NCBI GenBank assembly: GCA_019637095.1
Contig: JAHBWG010000075.1
Location: 1 to 47,331 of the forward strand
DNA length: 47,331 bases
Origin: Sandaracinaceae bacterium
GTDB lineage: Bacteria; Myxococcota_A; Polyangia; Polyangiales; Sandaracinaceae
Direction: 5' to 3'
In this document: positions 16,477 to 28,597 of the stretch, in pieces
Numbering within the stretch: the first letter of the stretch is position 1
Layout of the letters: every line of letters starts with the position of its first letter
The notes under the pieces: model-generated
Seen by the model: the letters and a program-made list of their open reading frames with translations, nothing else
Databases searched by the model: none
What the model was told of the DNA's origin: nothing
Position numbers and translations under genes: made by a program

Positions 16477-16517
16477 TCGTTCGTCCTCTCGGGGCCGCCG
16501 TGCTATCTCGGCCCGCC

Positions 16518-17933
<1,416 letters not shown>

Positions 17934-17958
17934 TCCGCAAGCGAGGGGACGATCCTCG

Positions 17959-18882
17959 TCATTTCGTCATTCTGCCGCCGGCGAACGGCGGGGGCACGGG
18001 CTCGTCGCGGAGCTGTGTGGCGAGCAGGTCCGCGAACGCGCGGACCTTCACGGGCACCGCGTGCATCGCCGGGTAGACCGCGTAGACGGCGCCCGCGGTG
18101 AACGACCAGTCGGGGAGCACCCACGCGACCTGCTCGAGGTCCGCGCCGCGGAACACCACGCACGGCAAGAGGCCGATGCCCGCGCCGGCCACCACGAGCG
18201 AGCGCAGGAAGAGCAGGTCGTCGGACGACGCGGGCCCCGTCACGTCGACCGCCTCCGTCACGCCGCTCGGGCCCTCGAGCCGCCACGTCACGCGCTGCCC
18301 ACGAAACGGGAGGCAGCGGTGCGAGGCGAGGTCCGCGACGCGCGCGGGCTCGCCGTGCTCGGCGAGGTACGCGCGCGAGGCGAAGAGCCGGAACGTCGAG
18401 CCGGCGAGCTTGCGCGCGACGAGCGAGCTGTCGGCGAGCGTGCCCGCGCGGATCGCGAGGTCGTAGCCGCCTGCGACGAGGTCGACCTTGTCGTTGGTGA
18501 CGTTGACCTCGACCTGGACCGCGGGGTAGCGGGCCACGTACTGGGCGACGACCGCGCCGATCGCGTCGATGTCTGGCGGGACGGTCACGCGCAGCAGGCC
18601 GCGCGGCTCGTCCTGCCCCTCGTGGAGGGCGCGCGCCGCGTCCTCGACCTCGAAGAGCGCGGGGGCCACGCGCGCGTGGTAAGCGCGCCCCTCCTCGGTC
18701 AGGCGGAGCTGTCGCGTCGTGCGCACGAGGAGCGGGAGGCCGAGCGCCTCCTCGAGCCGCGACACGTGGCGGCTGACGGTGGACTTCGGCATGCCGAGCC
18801 GGTCCGCCGCCTTGGTGAAGCTGCCCTGGCGCACCACCTCGACGAAGGTCGCCACGAGCGCGAGATCGGCGGTTGTCGTCAT
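17959..18882 (-). CDS. LysR family transcriptional regulator
   Basis: 307 aa from the ATG at 18882. A GTG at 18900 would place a candidate operator inside the gene, so the ATG is preferred. The N-terminal winged helix-turn-helix is ALVATFVEVVRQGSFTKAAD then LGMPKSTVSRHVSRLEEALG. The rest is the periplasmic-binding-like effector domain (RVTVPPDIDAIGAVVAQYVA, GYDLAIRAGTLADSSLVARK, GAGIGLLPCVVFRGADL), typical of the one-gene-apart CrgA/DhcR-like branch. It is divergent from a DoxX-like gene, the standard arrangement for a LysR regulator and its target. It ends 25 bases from asnS, convergent. Confidence 0.94.
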   Translation of the reverse strand: MTTTADLALVATFVEVVRQGSFTKAADRLGMPKSTVSRHVSRLEEALGLPLLVRTTRQLRLTEEGRAYHARVAPALFEVEDAARALHEGQDEPRGLLRVTVPPDIDAIGAVVAQYVARYPAVQVEVNVTNDKVDLVAGGYDLAIRAGTLADSSLVARKLAGSTFRLFASRAYLAEHGEPARVADLASHRCLPFRGQRVTWRLEGPSGVTEAVDVTGPASSDDLLFLRSLVVAGAGIGLLPCVVFRGADLEQVAWVLPDWSFTAGAVYAVYPAMHAVPVKVRAFADLLATQLRDEPVPPPFAGGRMTK

Positions 18883-18883
18883 C

Positions 18884-18928
18884 GCAACGGTGAGTTGCAC
18901 TCTGGGGCGCTACTCGCGAAGTGGCAAC
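18884..18928. promoter_or_regulatory. Candidate LysR operator (GCAAC/GTTGC half-sites)
   Basis: GCAAC at 18884-18888 and GTTGC at 18894-18898 form a 15-base inverted repeat with a 5-base centre, the size typical of LysR recognition sites. A third half-site, GCAAC, lies at 18924-18928, as expected for an activation site nearer the promoter. The site sits right before the lysR ATG and 38 bases before the doxX-like start. Assignment rests on symmetry and position. Confidence 0.45.
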
Positions 18929-18965
18929 GAGCCGAGGTTCTCCGACGAAAAGGAGGGCCTCGATC

Positions 18966-19406
18966 ATGCACAACGTCCTGTCACACCTGCCCACCGCGTC
19001 GCGCGTCCTGCTCGGCCTCGCGTTCCTCGTCTTCGGTCTGAACGGTTTCCTCGGCTTCCTGCCCATGCCGCCGCACGAGGGCGCCGCCGGCGCGTTCCTC
19101 GGCGCGCTCGCCGCGTCGGGCTACATGTTCCCGCTCATCAAGGGCACCGAGGTCGTCGTGGGCCTCCTGCTCCTCTCGAACCGCTTCGTGCCGCTCGCGC
19201 TGACGATCCTCGCGCCGGTCACGGTGAACATCGTGCTGTTCCACGCGGTGCTCGAGCCGGCCGGGATCGTGCTCCCGCTCGTGCTCGCGGCGCTCCAGCT
19301 GCACCTCGCGTGGGCACACCGGGCGAGCTTCGCGGGCGTGCTGTCGGCCCGCTCGGCGCCCGCTCCCGCGCGCGCGCTCGAGGCGAGACGCCCCGCCACC
19401 GCGTGA
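18966..19406 (+). CDS. DoxX-like membrane protein
   Basis: 146 aa from the ATG at 18966, with AGGAGG ending 9 bases before it. Four hydrophobic segments are visible: LLGLAFLVFGLNGFLGFL, PLIKGTEVVVGLLLL, PLALTILAPVTVNIVLFHAV and GIVLPLVLAALQLHLAW. The pattern VLLGLAFLVFGLNGF followed by a second segment with KGTEVVVGLLLL is that of the DoxX/DoxD-like family of small inner-membrane proteins, whose role is mostly unknown, though some are linked to redox or sulfur chemistry. The C-terminal ~25 residues are Ala/Arg-rich. It is divergent from, and probably controlled by, the LysR regulator at 17959. Confidence 0.85.
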   Translation: MHNVLSHLPTASRVLLGLAFLVFGLNGFLGFLPMPPHEGAAGAFLGALAASGYMFPLIKGTEVVVGLLLLSNRFVPLALTILAPVTVNIVLFHAVLEPAGIVLPLVLAALQLHLAWAHRASFAGVLSARSAPAPARALEARRPATA

Positions 19407-19510
19407 TCCCTCCGTCGGGCGCCCGCCGGCCGAGCGCCAAGACCCTCGGCCGGCGCGGCGACCCGGAACACGGGTTCCCGCGCTACGATGCGCGTCGAAC
19501 GGAGGTGACG

Positions 19511-19660
19511 TTGAGCGGAGCGGGGGATCACGAGCCGACGGCGGTCGCACGGAGCGTCGCCGCGGTGGTCATGGTGCTCGGTGGCCTCGCGCTCCTCGCG
19601 CTCGCGGCCCTCGACTGGGTCGGGTACTCGCGGTTCGTCGCGTCGCTGCTCTGGCGTTGA
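19511..19660 (+). CDS. Small single-pass membrane protein
   Basis: 49 aa from a TTG at 19511. The start is set by GGAGGTGA at 19501-19508, a nearly perfect ribosome-binding site. After a short polar N-terminus there is one membrane segment (AAVVMVLGGLALLALAALDW), and the protein ends YSRFVASLLWR. Its stop is 3 bases before the start of the next membrane protein gene, so they are probably one operon. No family is recognised. The strong ribosome-binding site and tight spacing are the main reasons to call it a gene. Confidence 0.6.
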   Translation: MSGAGDHEPTAVARSVAAVVMVLGGLALLALAALDWVGYSRFVASLLWR

Positions 19661-19663
19661 GCG

Positions 19664-20932
19664 ATGCTGATGGCGATCGAGTCGGTCCTCGAGGTGGCGC
19701 CGTGGCTCGGCGCCGTCGCGCTCGCAGGCGCGGCGCTGGCCGTCGTCCTCGGCGTCGTCGCGGCCCTGGTCGCGCTCGTGCGGCCCACGCTGCGCGACAC
19801 CACGCGACGGGTGCTCTCGTATCTGCCGGCAGCGGCCTTCTCCCTCTTCGCGGTGAGCCTCGTCGCCGCCGTCGAGCGGGCGCGCGACGGTGTCATCGAG
19901 GTCGCGCGCGGCCCGCGCGCGCTGCCGACCGCAGATGTGGCGTTGCGCTTCGCGCTGAACCTCTCCGCGCAGCTCGAGGCGCTCTCGATCGGATCGATCC
20001 TCGCCTCGATCGCGGGTACGGCGGTGGTGCTCGGTGCGGTCGTGCCGTGGATGCGCGCCCCGGATGTGCGCGCCGGACGCGCGCCCTTGCTCGCGGCGGG
20101 CTGCGGCGCGGTCTCCCTGTTCGCCGGCGTCTCCCTCGCGATGGCGCGCTACTGCTCCGTCGTCACGCTCGGGTTCGGCGCCGTGGCGAACGCCGACGCG
20201 TCGAGCCGCGACGAGCTCATCGACCTCGCGCTCGCAGAGGCGGCGACCGGGCTCGCGAGCGCGCGCGCGTTCGTCCTCGTGGTCGCGATCCTCGCCGCCG
20301 TCGCGGCGATCGTCCTCGCGGTCCGCGCGGCCCGCCGAGGCGTCACCGTGCGCGCGCCCGGGCTCGTCGGCGCGGCGCTCGTGCTCGCGGTCGGGGCGGC
20401 GGCGTTCGCCTCCACCCGCGCGATGTCGTACGACGCCGAGCACCCCCTCGAGCCGGCCGAGTCGTCGTGGTTTCCCGGCGAGCTCGTCGCGCCCGAGCTC
20501 GCGCGATGCGACGGGGCGTCGTTCGCGCCGACGCTTCGTTGGGTGCAAGACGACGTGCGGCTCGACAACCGCAGGGTCACCCCCGAACAGGCGACGGACG
20601 ATCTCGTGACGCTGCGCCGCCACTGGGGCGTGCTCCATCCGCGCGAGCCGTTCGAGGGCGTGGTCGCGGTGGAGGCGGACGCGCGCGCGCCCCTGCAGGA
20701 GATCGCGCCGTGGATCCGCGCGGCGCACGCGGCCGGCTACTCGGAGCTGAGCATCGAGAGCGAACGCGTGAGCGAGCGCGAGACCCGCACGCTCGGGACC
20801 CTCGAGCGGCGCGCGCGCTGCGCGGTGAGCGTCGCGCTCGACGACGCGGGGGCTCCGATCGCCGCGTTCGCGACCTGGCAAGACCTCGCGCGCGCCGCAG
20901 GCGCGGCGGAGGGTCTGCGGCTCGCGCCCTGA
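19664..20932 (+). CDS. Multi-pass membrane protein with periplasmic C-terminal domain, unknown function
   Basis: 422 aa, ATG at 19664 (a second ATG two codons later is possible). About five hydrophobic segments lie in the first 250 residues (APWLGAVALAGAALAVVLG; LSYLPAAAFSLFAVSLVAAV; ILASIAGTAVVLGAVVPWM; AFVLVVAILAAVAAIVLAV; GLVGAALVLAVGAAAFA). The last ~165 residues are soluble: WFPGELVAPELARCDG, VEADARAPLQEIAPWIRAAH, AGYSELSIESE. The last motifs recall the ExbD/TolR-type fold, in which a residue pair is read out as position-dependent action at a helix, but this is weak. It follows a 49-aa membrane protein in the same operon and is convergent with the DUF6483-like gene. Confidence 0.75.
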   Translation: MLMAIESVLEVAPWLGAVALAGAALAVVLGVVAALVALVRPTLRDTTRRVLSYLPAAAFSLFAVSLVAAVERARDGVIEVARGPRALPTADVALRFALNLSAQLEALSIGSILASIAGTAVVLGAVVPWMRAPDVRAGRAPLLAAGCGAVSLFAGVSLAMARYCSVVTLGFGAVANADASSRDELIDLALAEAATGLASARAFVLVVAILAAVAAIVLAVRAARRGVTVRAPGLVGAALVLAVGAAAFASTRAMSYDAEHPLEPAESSWFPGELVAPELARCDGASFAPTLRWVQDDVRLDNRRVTPEQATDDLVTLRRHWGVLHPREPFEGVVAVEADARAPLQEIAPWIRAAHAAGYSELSIESERVSERETRTLGTLERRARCAVSVALDDAGAPIAAFATWQDLARAAGAAEGLRLAP

Positions 20933-20949
20933 CGCCGCGGCGTGCCGGC

Positions 20950-21327
20950 TCACCGCGACGCGGCGATGTCGTCGAGCCGCGCGAGCGCGCCCGCGACGCG
21001 CGGGTCGTCTTCGCGCATCAGCGCGAGCGCTCGGGTGAGCCGCGCCCGCGCGCCGGCCGCGTCGTCGCGCCGCGCGCAGACCTCCGCGTGCGCCAGCGTC
21101 AGGTCGACGAGCGCGTCGCGCTCGCGCTCCGAGCGCAGGCCGGCGACGAGCGCGTCGGCTCCGAGCAGATCGGCGAGATCGACGTCCATCCCGAGCAGGT
21201 CGCGGTAGGCCTGCCGGATCTGATCGAGCACCCCCTCGGGCGGCCGCGCGTGGGGCGAGCCCGCGATCGCCGCGAGCATCTCGGCGATCTTCTGGACCTG
21301 ACGCATGACGAAGTCGTCGACGAGCAT
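20950..21327 (-). CDS. Small helical protein, DUF6483-like
   Basis: 125 aa, ATG at 21327. All helical: LVDDFVMRQVQKIAEMLAAI, GVLDQIRQAYRDLLGMDVDL, then a TPR-like second half (LVDLTLAHAEVCARRDDAAG). The start, MLVDDFVMRQVQKIAEML, and the AYRDLLGMDVDL stretch resemble DUF6483 proteins (start pattern DYI.R.IEQ.A), which have no known function; the match is from memory. There is no signal or membrane segment. It is convergent with the membrane protein gene at 19664 and lies 177 bases from the copper-chaperone-like gene. Confidence 0.65.
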   Translation of the reverse strand: MLVDDFVMRQVQKIAEMLAAIAGSPHARPPEGVLDQIRQAYRDLLGMDVDLADLLGADALVAGLRSERERDALVDLTLAHAEVCARRDDAAGARARLTRALALMREDDPRVAGALARLDDIAASR

Positions 21328-21504
21328 CGCGCCCCAACGTGCGCAGGCCGGCGCGGGTTGTCGAGCCGTGCGGCGCCGTCCGAGCGGCGGGGCTCGCGAG
21401 CCTCGAGACGACCCTGACCTTCGACGCGATCCACGCGGACCTCGACCGGGTCGAGGCCTGACGCCTCGCGCGGCGTACGCGCAGGACCTCCACGCCGGCC
21501 CCGT

Positions 21505-21720
21505 TCACGCGGCCTCGGCGCCCTCGTAGCCCTCGTCGCGCAGCGCCGCGAGCATCGCCTCGACCGAGCCGGCGTGCCGCACGCGCGCCTCGCCCGCCTC
21601 GAGGCGCACCTCGACGTCCTCGACGCCCGCGACGGAGCGCAGCGCCTCCTCGACGTGCCGCACGCAGTGCCCGCAGGTCATCCCATCGACGCGCAGCACG
21701 GTCTCTCGGGTCTCGCTCAT
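21505..21720 (-). CDS. Heavy-metal-associated domain protein (copper-chaperone-like)
   Basis: 71 aa, ATG at 21720 with AGGAGG 7-8 bases upstream. A complete single HMA fold: VDGMTCGHCVRHVEEALRSV with the CxxC metal site, then GVEDVEVRLEAGEARV and a C-terminal LRDEGYEG. Such cytoplasmic proteins carry Cu(I) (CopZ-like) or other soft metals to P-type ATPases. A copper-type P-ATPase with two HMA domains lies about 3.4 kb away at 25146 on the same strand, a plausible partner. The metal is inferred. Confidence 0.9.
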   Translation of the reverse strand: MSETRETVLRVDGMTCGHCVRHVEEALRSVAGVEDVEVRLEAGEARVRHAGSVEAMLAALRDEGYEGAEAA

Positions 21721-21774
21721 CGTCGTCCTCCTGGTGCCCGAAACGTAGACCCGCCGCGCGTCCGGTCGAGCGCC

Positions 21775-22959
21775 TCAGAACTCTGCGACGAAGCGGACCC
21801 GATCACAGGCGCCGCACACGAAGACGTGCAGCGCGCCGTCGAGGAACTGCCCGCCTTCGTAGTCGAGGAGCGCGCGCATCTCGCCGTGGTGCGCGCACGA
21901 CGGCGTCTCGTCGGCCTGGTCCCAGGACGGAACGCCGCCGAGCACCGCGCTGTGTTGGCCCGGCGGCACGGGGCCGGGGAGCTCGCTCGTCCACTCCTCG
22001 AAGAGCGCCTCGACGTCCTCGGAGAGCAGCTGCGGTGGAGACCCGGCGAGCGCGCGCTCCAGCTCGGGCGGGAAGGGACCGTCGAGCGCGAGCTCGTCCC
22101 CGCCGAAGAGCGCGCTCGACGCGAGCTCGGGGCGGCGCTCGGCGCGGCACCGGTGCCAGTACACCGACGGGAGCTCGCGAAGAGGGGCGTACGCGCTCAC
22201 CGCTTGGGTGCCGCAGGCGGGGCGGGAGGAGCGCGTCGGTGCGCCGGCCGGGCGGACGACCCGGTGCTCCCCGCGGACCCAGCCGACGTGCCCCACCTGC
22301 GGGTCGTCGCGATGCTGCGTCCCGCACCCGAAGCAGAAGAGCGCGGCGAAGCCGCGGCCGCCGCCGAAGAACGGCGCGACGAGCGCGGGCGCGAGCTGGA
22401 CGCAGAGCTCGAGGGGCGCCGCGCACCGCCCGCACCGCGGCCACTCGGCGACGTCCAGGAAGGCGACGTCGCCGAGCGCGAAGCTCTGATCGCGCGCCGC
22501 CTCGACCGGGCGCGGGTCGTCGTGGCGCGGGATCCCGAGCGGCCGGACGATCGGCGCCGTCTCCCTGATCTCGTGGAACCAAGGGGCGAACAGCGCGTGC
22601 GGCGCGAGCGCGAGCGGGGGCGCCTCGAGCGCGGGCGTGAGGCAGAGATCGGCGACGTCGCTCCAGCGCGGGTGCGCGCTCACGAACGCGCCCCAGGAGG
22701 TCCGCGCGCGCGTGGCCGGCTGCGGCGCGGGCGTCGCCGGTGGCGGCGCGAGCGACTCCACGCGCACCGCCTTGATCACCCCGCCGAGCCCGAGGGTCGT
22801 CTCGAGGACGCGCAGGCGCGCGCCGACGTCGGGGAGGGGACGCACGCGCGAGAGCGCGGTGCCGCCGACCCGTACGCGCGTTCCGTCGTCCATCTCGATC
22901 CAACCGAGCGCGTCGATCGGATCGAGCTCGACCAAGGTCCCTTCACCGATCCCGTCCAT
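21775..22959 (-). CDS. Cold-shock-like domain fused to DUF1963/PDCD2-like zinc-ribbon protein
   Basis: 394 aa from the ATG at 22959 (GTG at 22965 possible; neither has a Shine-Dalgarno). Residues 1-70 look like a small beta-barrel: GEGTLVELDPIDALGWIEMD, DGTRVRVGGTAL, DVGARLRVLE, close to the cold-shock fold pattern. The rest has pairs of Cys suited to zinc: WPRCGRCAAPLELCVQL, FCFGCGTQH, SCAHHGEM and VCGACDRVRF. The phrases CGRC...PL.L..QL and GGVPSWDQ recall the DUF1963 (YwqG) or PDCD2 C-terminal type. The function is unknown; probably cytoplasmic. It follows the amidase gene after 58 bases on the same strand. Confidence 0.75.
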   Translation of the reverse strand: MDGIGEGTLVELDPIDALGWIEMDDGTRVRVGGTALSRVRPLPDVGARLRVLETTLGLGGVIKAVRVESLAPPPATPAPQPATRARTSWGAFVSAHPRWSDVADLCLTPALEAPPLALAPHALFAPWFHEIRETAPIVRPLGIPRHDDPRPVEAARDQSFALGDVAFLDVAEWPRCGRCAAPLELCVQLAPALVAPFFGGGRGFAALFCFGCGTQHRDDPQVGHVGWVRGEHRVVRPAGAPTRSSRPACGTQAVSAYAPLRELPSVYWHRCRAERRPELASSALFGGDELALDGPFPPELERALAGSPPQLLSEDVEALFEEWTSELPGPVPPGQHSAVLGGVPSWDQADETPSCAHHGEMRALLDYEGGQFLDGALHVFVCGACDRVRFVAEF

Positions 22960-23017
22960 CGCCACGCGTAGAAGATAGGGGATCGGAAGCAGCCGAGGGA
23001 GCGCGACGCTGCGCGCG

Positions 23018-24367
23018 TCACGCCGCGCCGACACCTCTCGTCGCGAAGGGGGCGGCGTCCTCGAGGTCGCGCGCGAGGCCGAGGAGCGTCGCCTCTTCGT
23101 GCGCACGCGCGGCGAACTGCACGCCGATCGGGAGACCTTCGGCGCTCTGGCCGAGCGGCAGCGAGATCGCGGGCGTGCCGAGCGCGTTGACGATCCCGGT
23201 GAACGGGCAGTGCTCGCGGATGCGCTCCATCGCGACGTCGAACGGGAGATCGGGCGCGAGGTGGCCCAGGCGCGGCGGCGGGTGCGCGACGACGGGCGAG
23301 ACGAGGACGTCGTGGGTCATGCGGAAGCGCTGTCCGAAGCGCCGCAGCCGGACGACGGCGCGCGCGAGCGCGAATGGCTCGCGCTCGCACCATCGCGACA
23401 GCTCGAGCGTCCACGGCTCGAGCCGCGTGCGGTCGAAGCTGGGGTGGACCAGCGCCCGGCCGCCGCGATCCTGCAGCCACGCGAGCAGCGCCCAGTAGCG
23501 GACGAAGTCGTCGATCAGCTCGACCGAGAAGGGCGCGCGCACGTGCTCCACGTCGTGGCCGAGCGCTTCGCAGAGCCGCGCCGCGCGCTCGACCGCCGCG
23601 CGCACGTCGGGGCTCACCGCGGCGCCGAGCGGCGAGTCCGCGAACGCGGCGACGCGCAGGCGCTTCGGGGTGCGCGGCGGGCCGATCGGGCGGCGCGGCC
23701 GGCGGAGCGTGTCGACCGCCTGCCAGAACGCGATGGTGTCGCGCACGCTCCGCGTGACGACGCCATGGACGGCCACGTTGATCGGCAGCAGCGAGCTCGC
23801 CTCCATGTCGAGCCGCCCGCGCGTGACCTTCAGCCCGACGAGCCCGCACGACGACGCGGGGATCCGGATCGAGCCGCCTCCGTCGCTCGCGTGCGCGATC
23901 GGCACGACGCCCGCCGCCACGAGCGCCGCCGCGCCACCCGAAGAGCCCCCCGTCGAGCGCTCACGGTCCCACGGGTTGCGGCAGGGCCCGTGCGCGAGCG
24001 GCTCCGTCGTCGCGGTCATCCCCAGCTCGGGCGTCGCGCTCTTGCCGAGGCTCACGAGGCCCATCGCGCCGAGGAGCCGCACCGTCGGCGAGCTCTTCCG
24101 GGAGACGACCTCCCCGACCGCGCGCGTGCCCCAGCCGATGCGGACGCCCTCGACGTCGGCGAGATCCTTCACGAAGGTCGGCACGCCGGCGAGCGGACCT
24201 CGAGCGCGCATGCACTCGTCGCGCGCGCGCTCGAACGTCTCGGTCACGATCGCGCCGAGCTCGCCCGCCGCCTCCGCGCGCGCGATCGCCGCGTCGATCA
24301 CCTCGCGCGGCGACACCTCGCGCCGCGCCAGCCGTGCCCGCGTCTCGACCGCGTCCCAGCGCTCCAC
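23018..24367 (-). CDS. Amidase signature family amidohydrolase
   Basis: 449 aa, ATG at 24367. The Ser-cisSer-Lys triad of the amidase signature family is visible: Lys in TFVKDLADV (near residue 68), the Gly/Ser-rich GGSSGGAAALVAAG, and the nucleophile region DGGGSIRIPASSCGLVG. The C-terminal NALGTPAISLPLG and LPIGVQFAARAHEEATLL also fit. The family hydrolyses amides (acetamide, indoleacetamide, fatty acid amides) or acts as GatA. GatA is less likely: AsnRS is present, no gatB or gatC is nearby, and the sequence is closer to general amidases. Substrate unknown. Divergent from the Uma2 gene. Confidence 0.92.
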   Translation of the reverse strand: MERWDAVETRARLARREVSPREVIDAAIARAEAAGELGAIVTETFERARDECMRARGPLAGVPTFVKDLADVEGVRIGWGTRAVGEVVSRKSSPTVRLLGAMGLVSLGKSATPELGMTATTEPLAHGPCRNPWDRERSTGGSSGGAAALVAAGVVPIAHASDGGGSIRIPASSCGLVGLKVTRGRLDMEASSLLPINVAVHGVVTRSVRDTIAFWQAVDTLRRPRRPIGPPRTPKRLRVAAFADSPLGAAVSPDVRAAVERAARLCEALGHDVEHVRAPFSVELIDDFVRYWALLAWLQDRGGRALVHPSFDRTRLEPWTLELSRWCEREPFALARAVVRLRRFGQRFRMTHDVLVSPVVAHPPPRLGHLAPDLPFDVAMERIREHCPFTGIVNALGTPAISLPLGQSAEGLPIGVQFAARAHEEATLLGLARDLEDAAPFATRGVGAA

Positions 24368-24504
24368 GCCGGCACGCTACCACCAAGGCAGCAGGCAGAG
24401 GGCGAGGGCGCGAGACGGCGAGCGTGCGGCCGCAACTCGGGCGCGCGAGGGTTGGATTCGAGCCGCGCCGGGTTACGGGCGACAGACCGCGCTATCATGG
24501 AGCC

Positions 24505-25095
24505 ATGAGCAAGTCGGCGGCGGCGGAGCGACTGCCCACCTTCGCCGAACTCTACCTCGCGATCGAGGCCCTCCCGCCGGGGCTCACCGGCGAGATCCTC
24601 GAGCCAGGGCTGATCCGCACCATGGCGCGTCCGGGTGCGGCGCATCGTTTCGCGACGCGGGGCATCCCCCGCTCGCTCGGCGGCGACGACGCGGTGGAGG
24701 GTGGCGCCTGGTGGCTCGAGCAGGAGGCGGAGGTCCGCCTGCTCGGCGATCGACTCGTGGTTCCGGACCTCGCGGGGTGGCGCCTCACCGCCGAGGAGAC
24801 CCGGCCTCCCGCGTGCATCGCCGACAACCCGATCGAGCGGCGCCCCGATTGGTGCTGCGAGGTGCTCTCACCATCCACCGAAGCGATCGATCGCGAGACG
24901 AAGGTCCCGCTCTATGCCCGCGCGGGGGTCGAGTGGATCTGGCTGGTCGATCCCCGCACGCGGCGCATCGAGGTGCTGCGCACCGCGGGAGCCGAGGCGC
25001 GCCCGATCGAGATCGTCGTCGGCGACGCGCGTCGCGCCATCCCCCCGTTCGAGTCGGAGCTCGACACCTCGCGCTGGTGGCTCCCGACGCCGTGA
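24505..25095 (+). CDS. Uma2 family (DUF820) nuclease-fold protein
   Basis: 196 aa from the ATG at 24505. Uma2 proteins have a restriction-endonuclease-like PD-(D/E)XK fold. Marks: LVVPDLAGWR, WCCEVLSPST, then DRETKVPLYARAGVEWIWLV and DPRTRRIEVLR. The Asp, Glu and the Lys in RETK give a possible catalytic set. Such genes multiply in cyanobacteria and myxobacteria; their substrate is not known. It is alone on the plus strand, divergent from the amidase and convergent with the copper ATPase gene. No transposase or repeat flanks it. Confidence 0.9.
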   Translation: MSKSAAAERLPTFAELYLAIEALPPGLTGEILEPGLIRTMARPGAAHRFATRGIPRSLGGDDAVEGGAWWLEQEAEVRLLGDRLVVPDLAGWRLTAEETRPPACIADNPIERRPDWCCEVLSPSTEAIDRETKVPLYARAGVEWIWLVDPRTRRIEVLRTAGAEARPIEIVVGDARRAIPPFESELDTSRWWLPTP

Positions 25096-25145
25096 ACCTC
25101 GATCGGTCGATGCCCGACGATGACGCGCGCGACCGGTAGCCGCGC

Positions 25146-27746
<2,601 letters not shown>

Positions 27747-27893
27747 CCCTCGAAGGACGCACCCGAGCGCGCGGGATTACACCCTCGATCATGCGCCGCG
27801 CGCGGCTCGCGCGCCTCCTCCGGGAGAGAGCTCTCCGTCACTCGCGGTATCCCACCCGCGCCGCGCAGACGAAGACGGCGAGGAGCGCCCCGG

Positions 27894-28597
27894 TCAGTGG
27901 AGCGGCAGAGGCGCGTCCACCTGGGCTCGGGGCGCGTGGCAGTCGGTGGGCGGGGCGTCGCTCGCGAGGCCGTCGAGGGGGCGCACGGCGAACAGGACCG
28001 CGCCGGCGACCAGCGCGGCGGCGAGCGCGCGCGGGAGCCAGCGCGGGCCGCGGGCGACGCGCGTCGCCAACACCGAGACGGCGCCGAGACCGAGCGCGCT
28101 CGAGAGGCCGAACGCGAGCATCGCGAGCGCGCCGCCGTGCGGCGTGCCGCTGCCCGCCGCGACGAGGAGCCCGGCGTAGAGCGCCCCGCACGGCAAGAGC
28201 GCGGTCAGCGCGCCGAGCGCCGCCGGGTGGCGCGGCGCTGCGAAGCGCCGCGCCGCGCGCGATGGGCGCGGCCCGCGCCCAGCGCGACGAGCCGCTCGCC
28301 GGGCCGGGCCTCGCCACGCCAGAGCCGCCACGCGGCGAGCGCGAGCGCGACCGCGAGCGTCCACGACAGGAGCGCGCCCGCCCATCGGCCGCCGAGCGCG
28401 TCCGACAGCAGCGTGCCCGTCGCGCCGGCGATCCCGCCAGCGAGCGCGTACGAGGCGAGGCGCGCGCCGTGGTACGCGGCGGCGGCGCGCGGGGTGCGGC
28501 CGGCGACGGCGGCGAGCGGCCCGCACATCGCGGCGCAGTGCACGCTCGACGCGAGCCCCGCCGCGGCGGCCGCGGTCGCGGCGACGAGCGCGCTCAT
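27894..28597 (-). pseudogene. TauE/SafE (DsbD_2-like) membrane protein with a -1 frameshift
   Basis: The start ATG at 28597 overlaps the ccoG stop as ATGA. The first frame reads MSALVAAT, SVHCAAMCGPL (the HC..MCGP family mark) and two further membrane segments up to ERLVALGAG, then runs into unrelated Arg-rich sequence and a stop at 28205. From about 28275 down to 27894, the -1 frame continues the family: RRFAAPRHPAALGALTALLP, CGALYAGLLVAAGSG, FGLSSALGLGAVSVL. One inserted base in the GC-repeat run around 28240-28290 would restore one protein of about 234 aa. Such proteins are common in cbb3 clusters and are linked to copper or cytochrome maturation. True pseudogene, sequencing error and programmed frameshifting cannot be told apart here. 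Confidence 0.8.

Noticed and set aside
20933-20965. CGCCGCG...CGCGGCG inverted repeat between convergent genes
   Set aside because: Simple GC-run symmetry with a 19-base loop; expected often by chance at this composition.
21339-21461. 41-codon plus-strand open frame ending FDAIHADLDRVEA
   Set aside because: Coding-like final codons, but no ribosome-binding site, no recognised family and a poor N-terminal half. It could be a gene remnant; not supportable as a gene.
25096-25145. CGGTCG...CGACCG inverted repeat between the Uma2 and copA stops as a terminator
   Set aside because: Six base pairs around a 20-base loop with no T-tract; too weak in DNA this GC-rich.
28205-28597. Selenocysteine readthrough as an explanation for the broken TauE/SafE gene
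   Set aside because: Although the genome has SelB and tRNA-Sec, the two halves are in different frames, so reading through the TGA at 28205 would not restore the protein.
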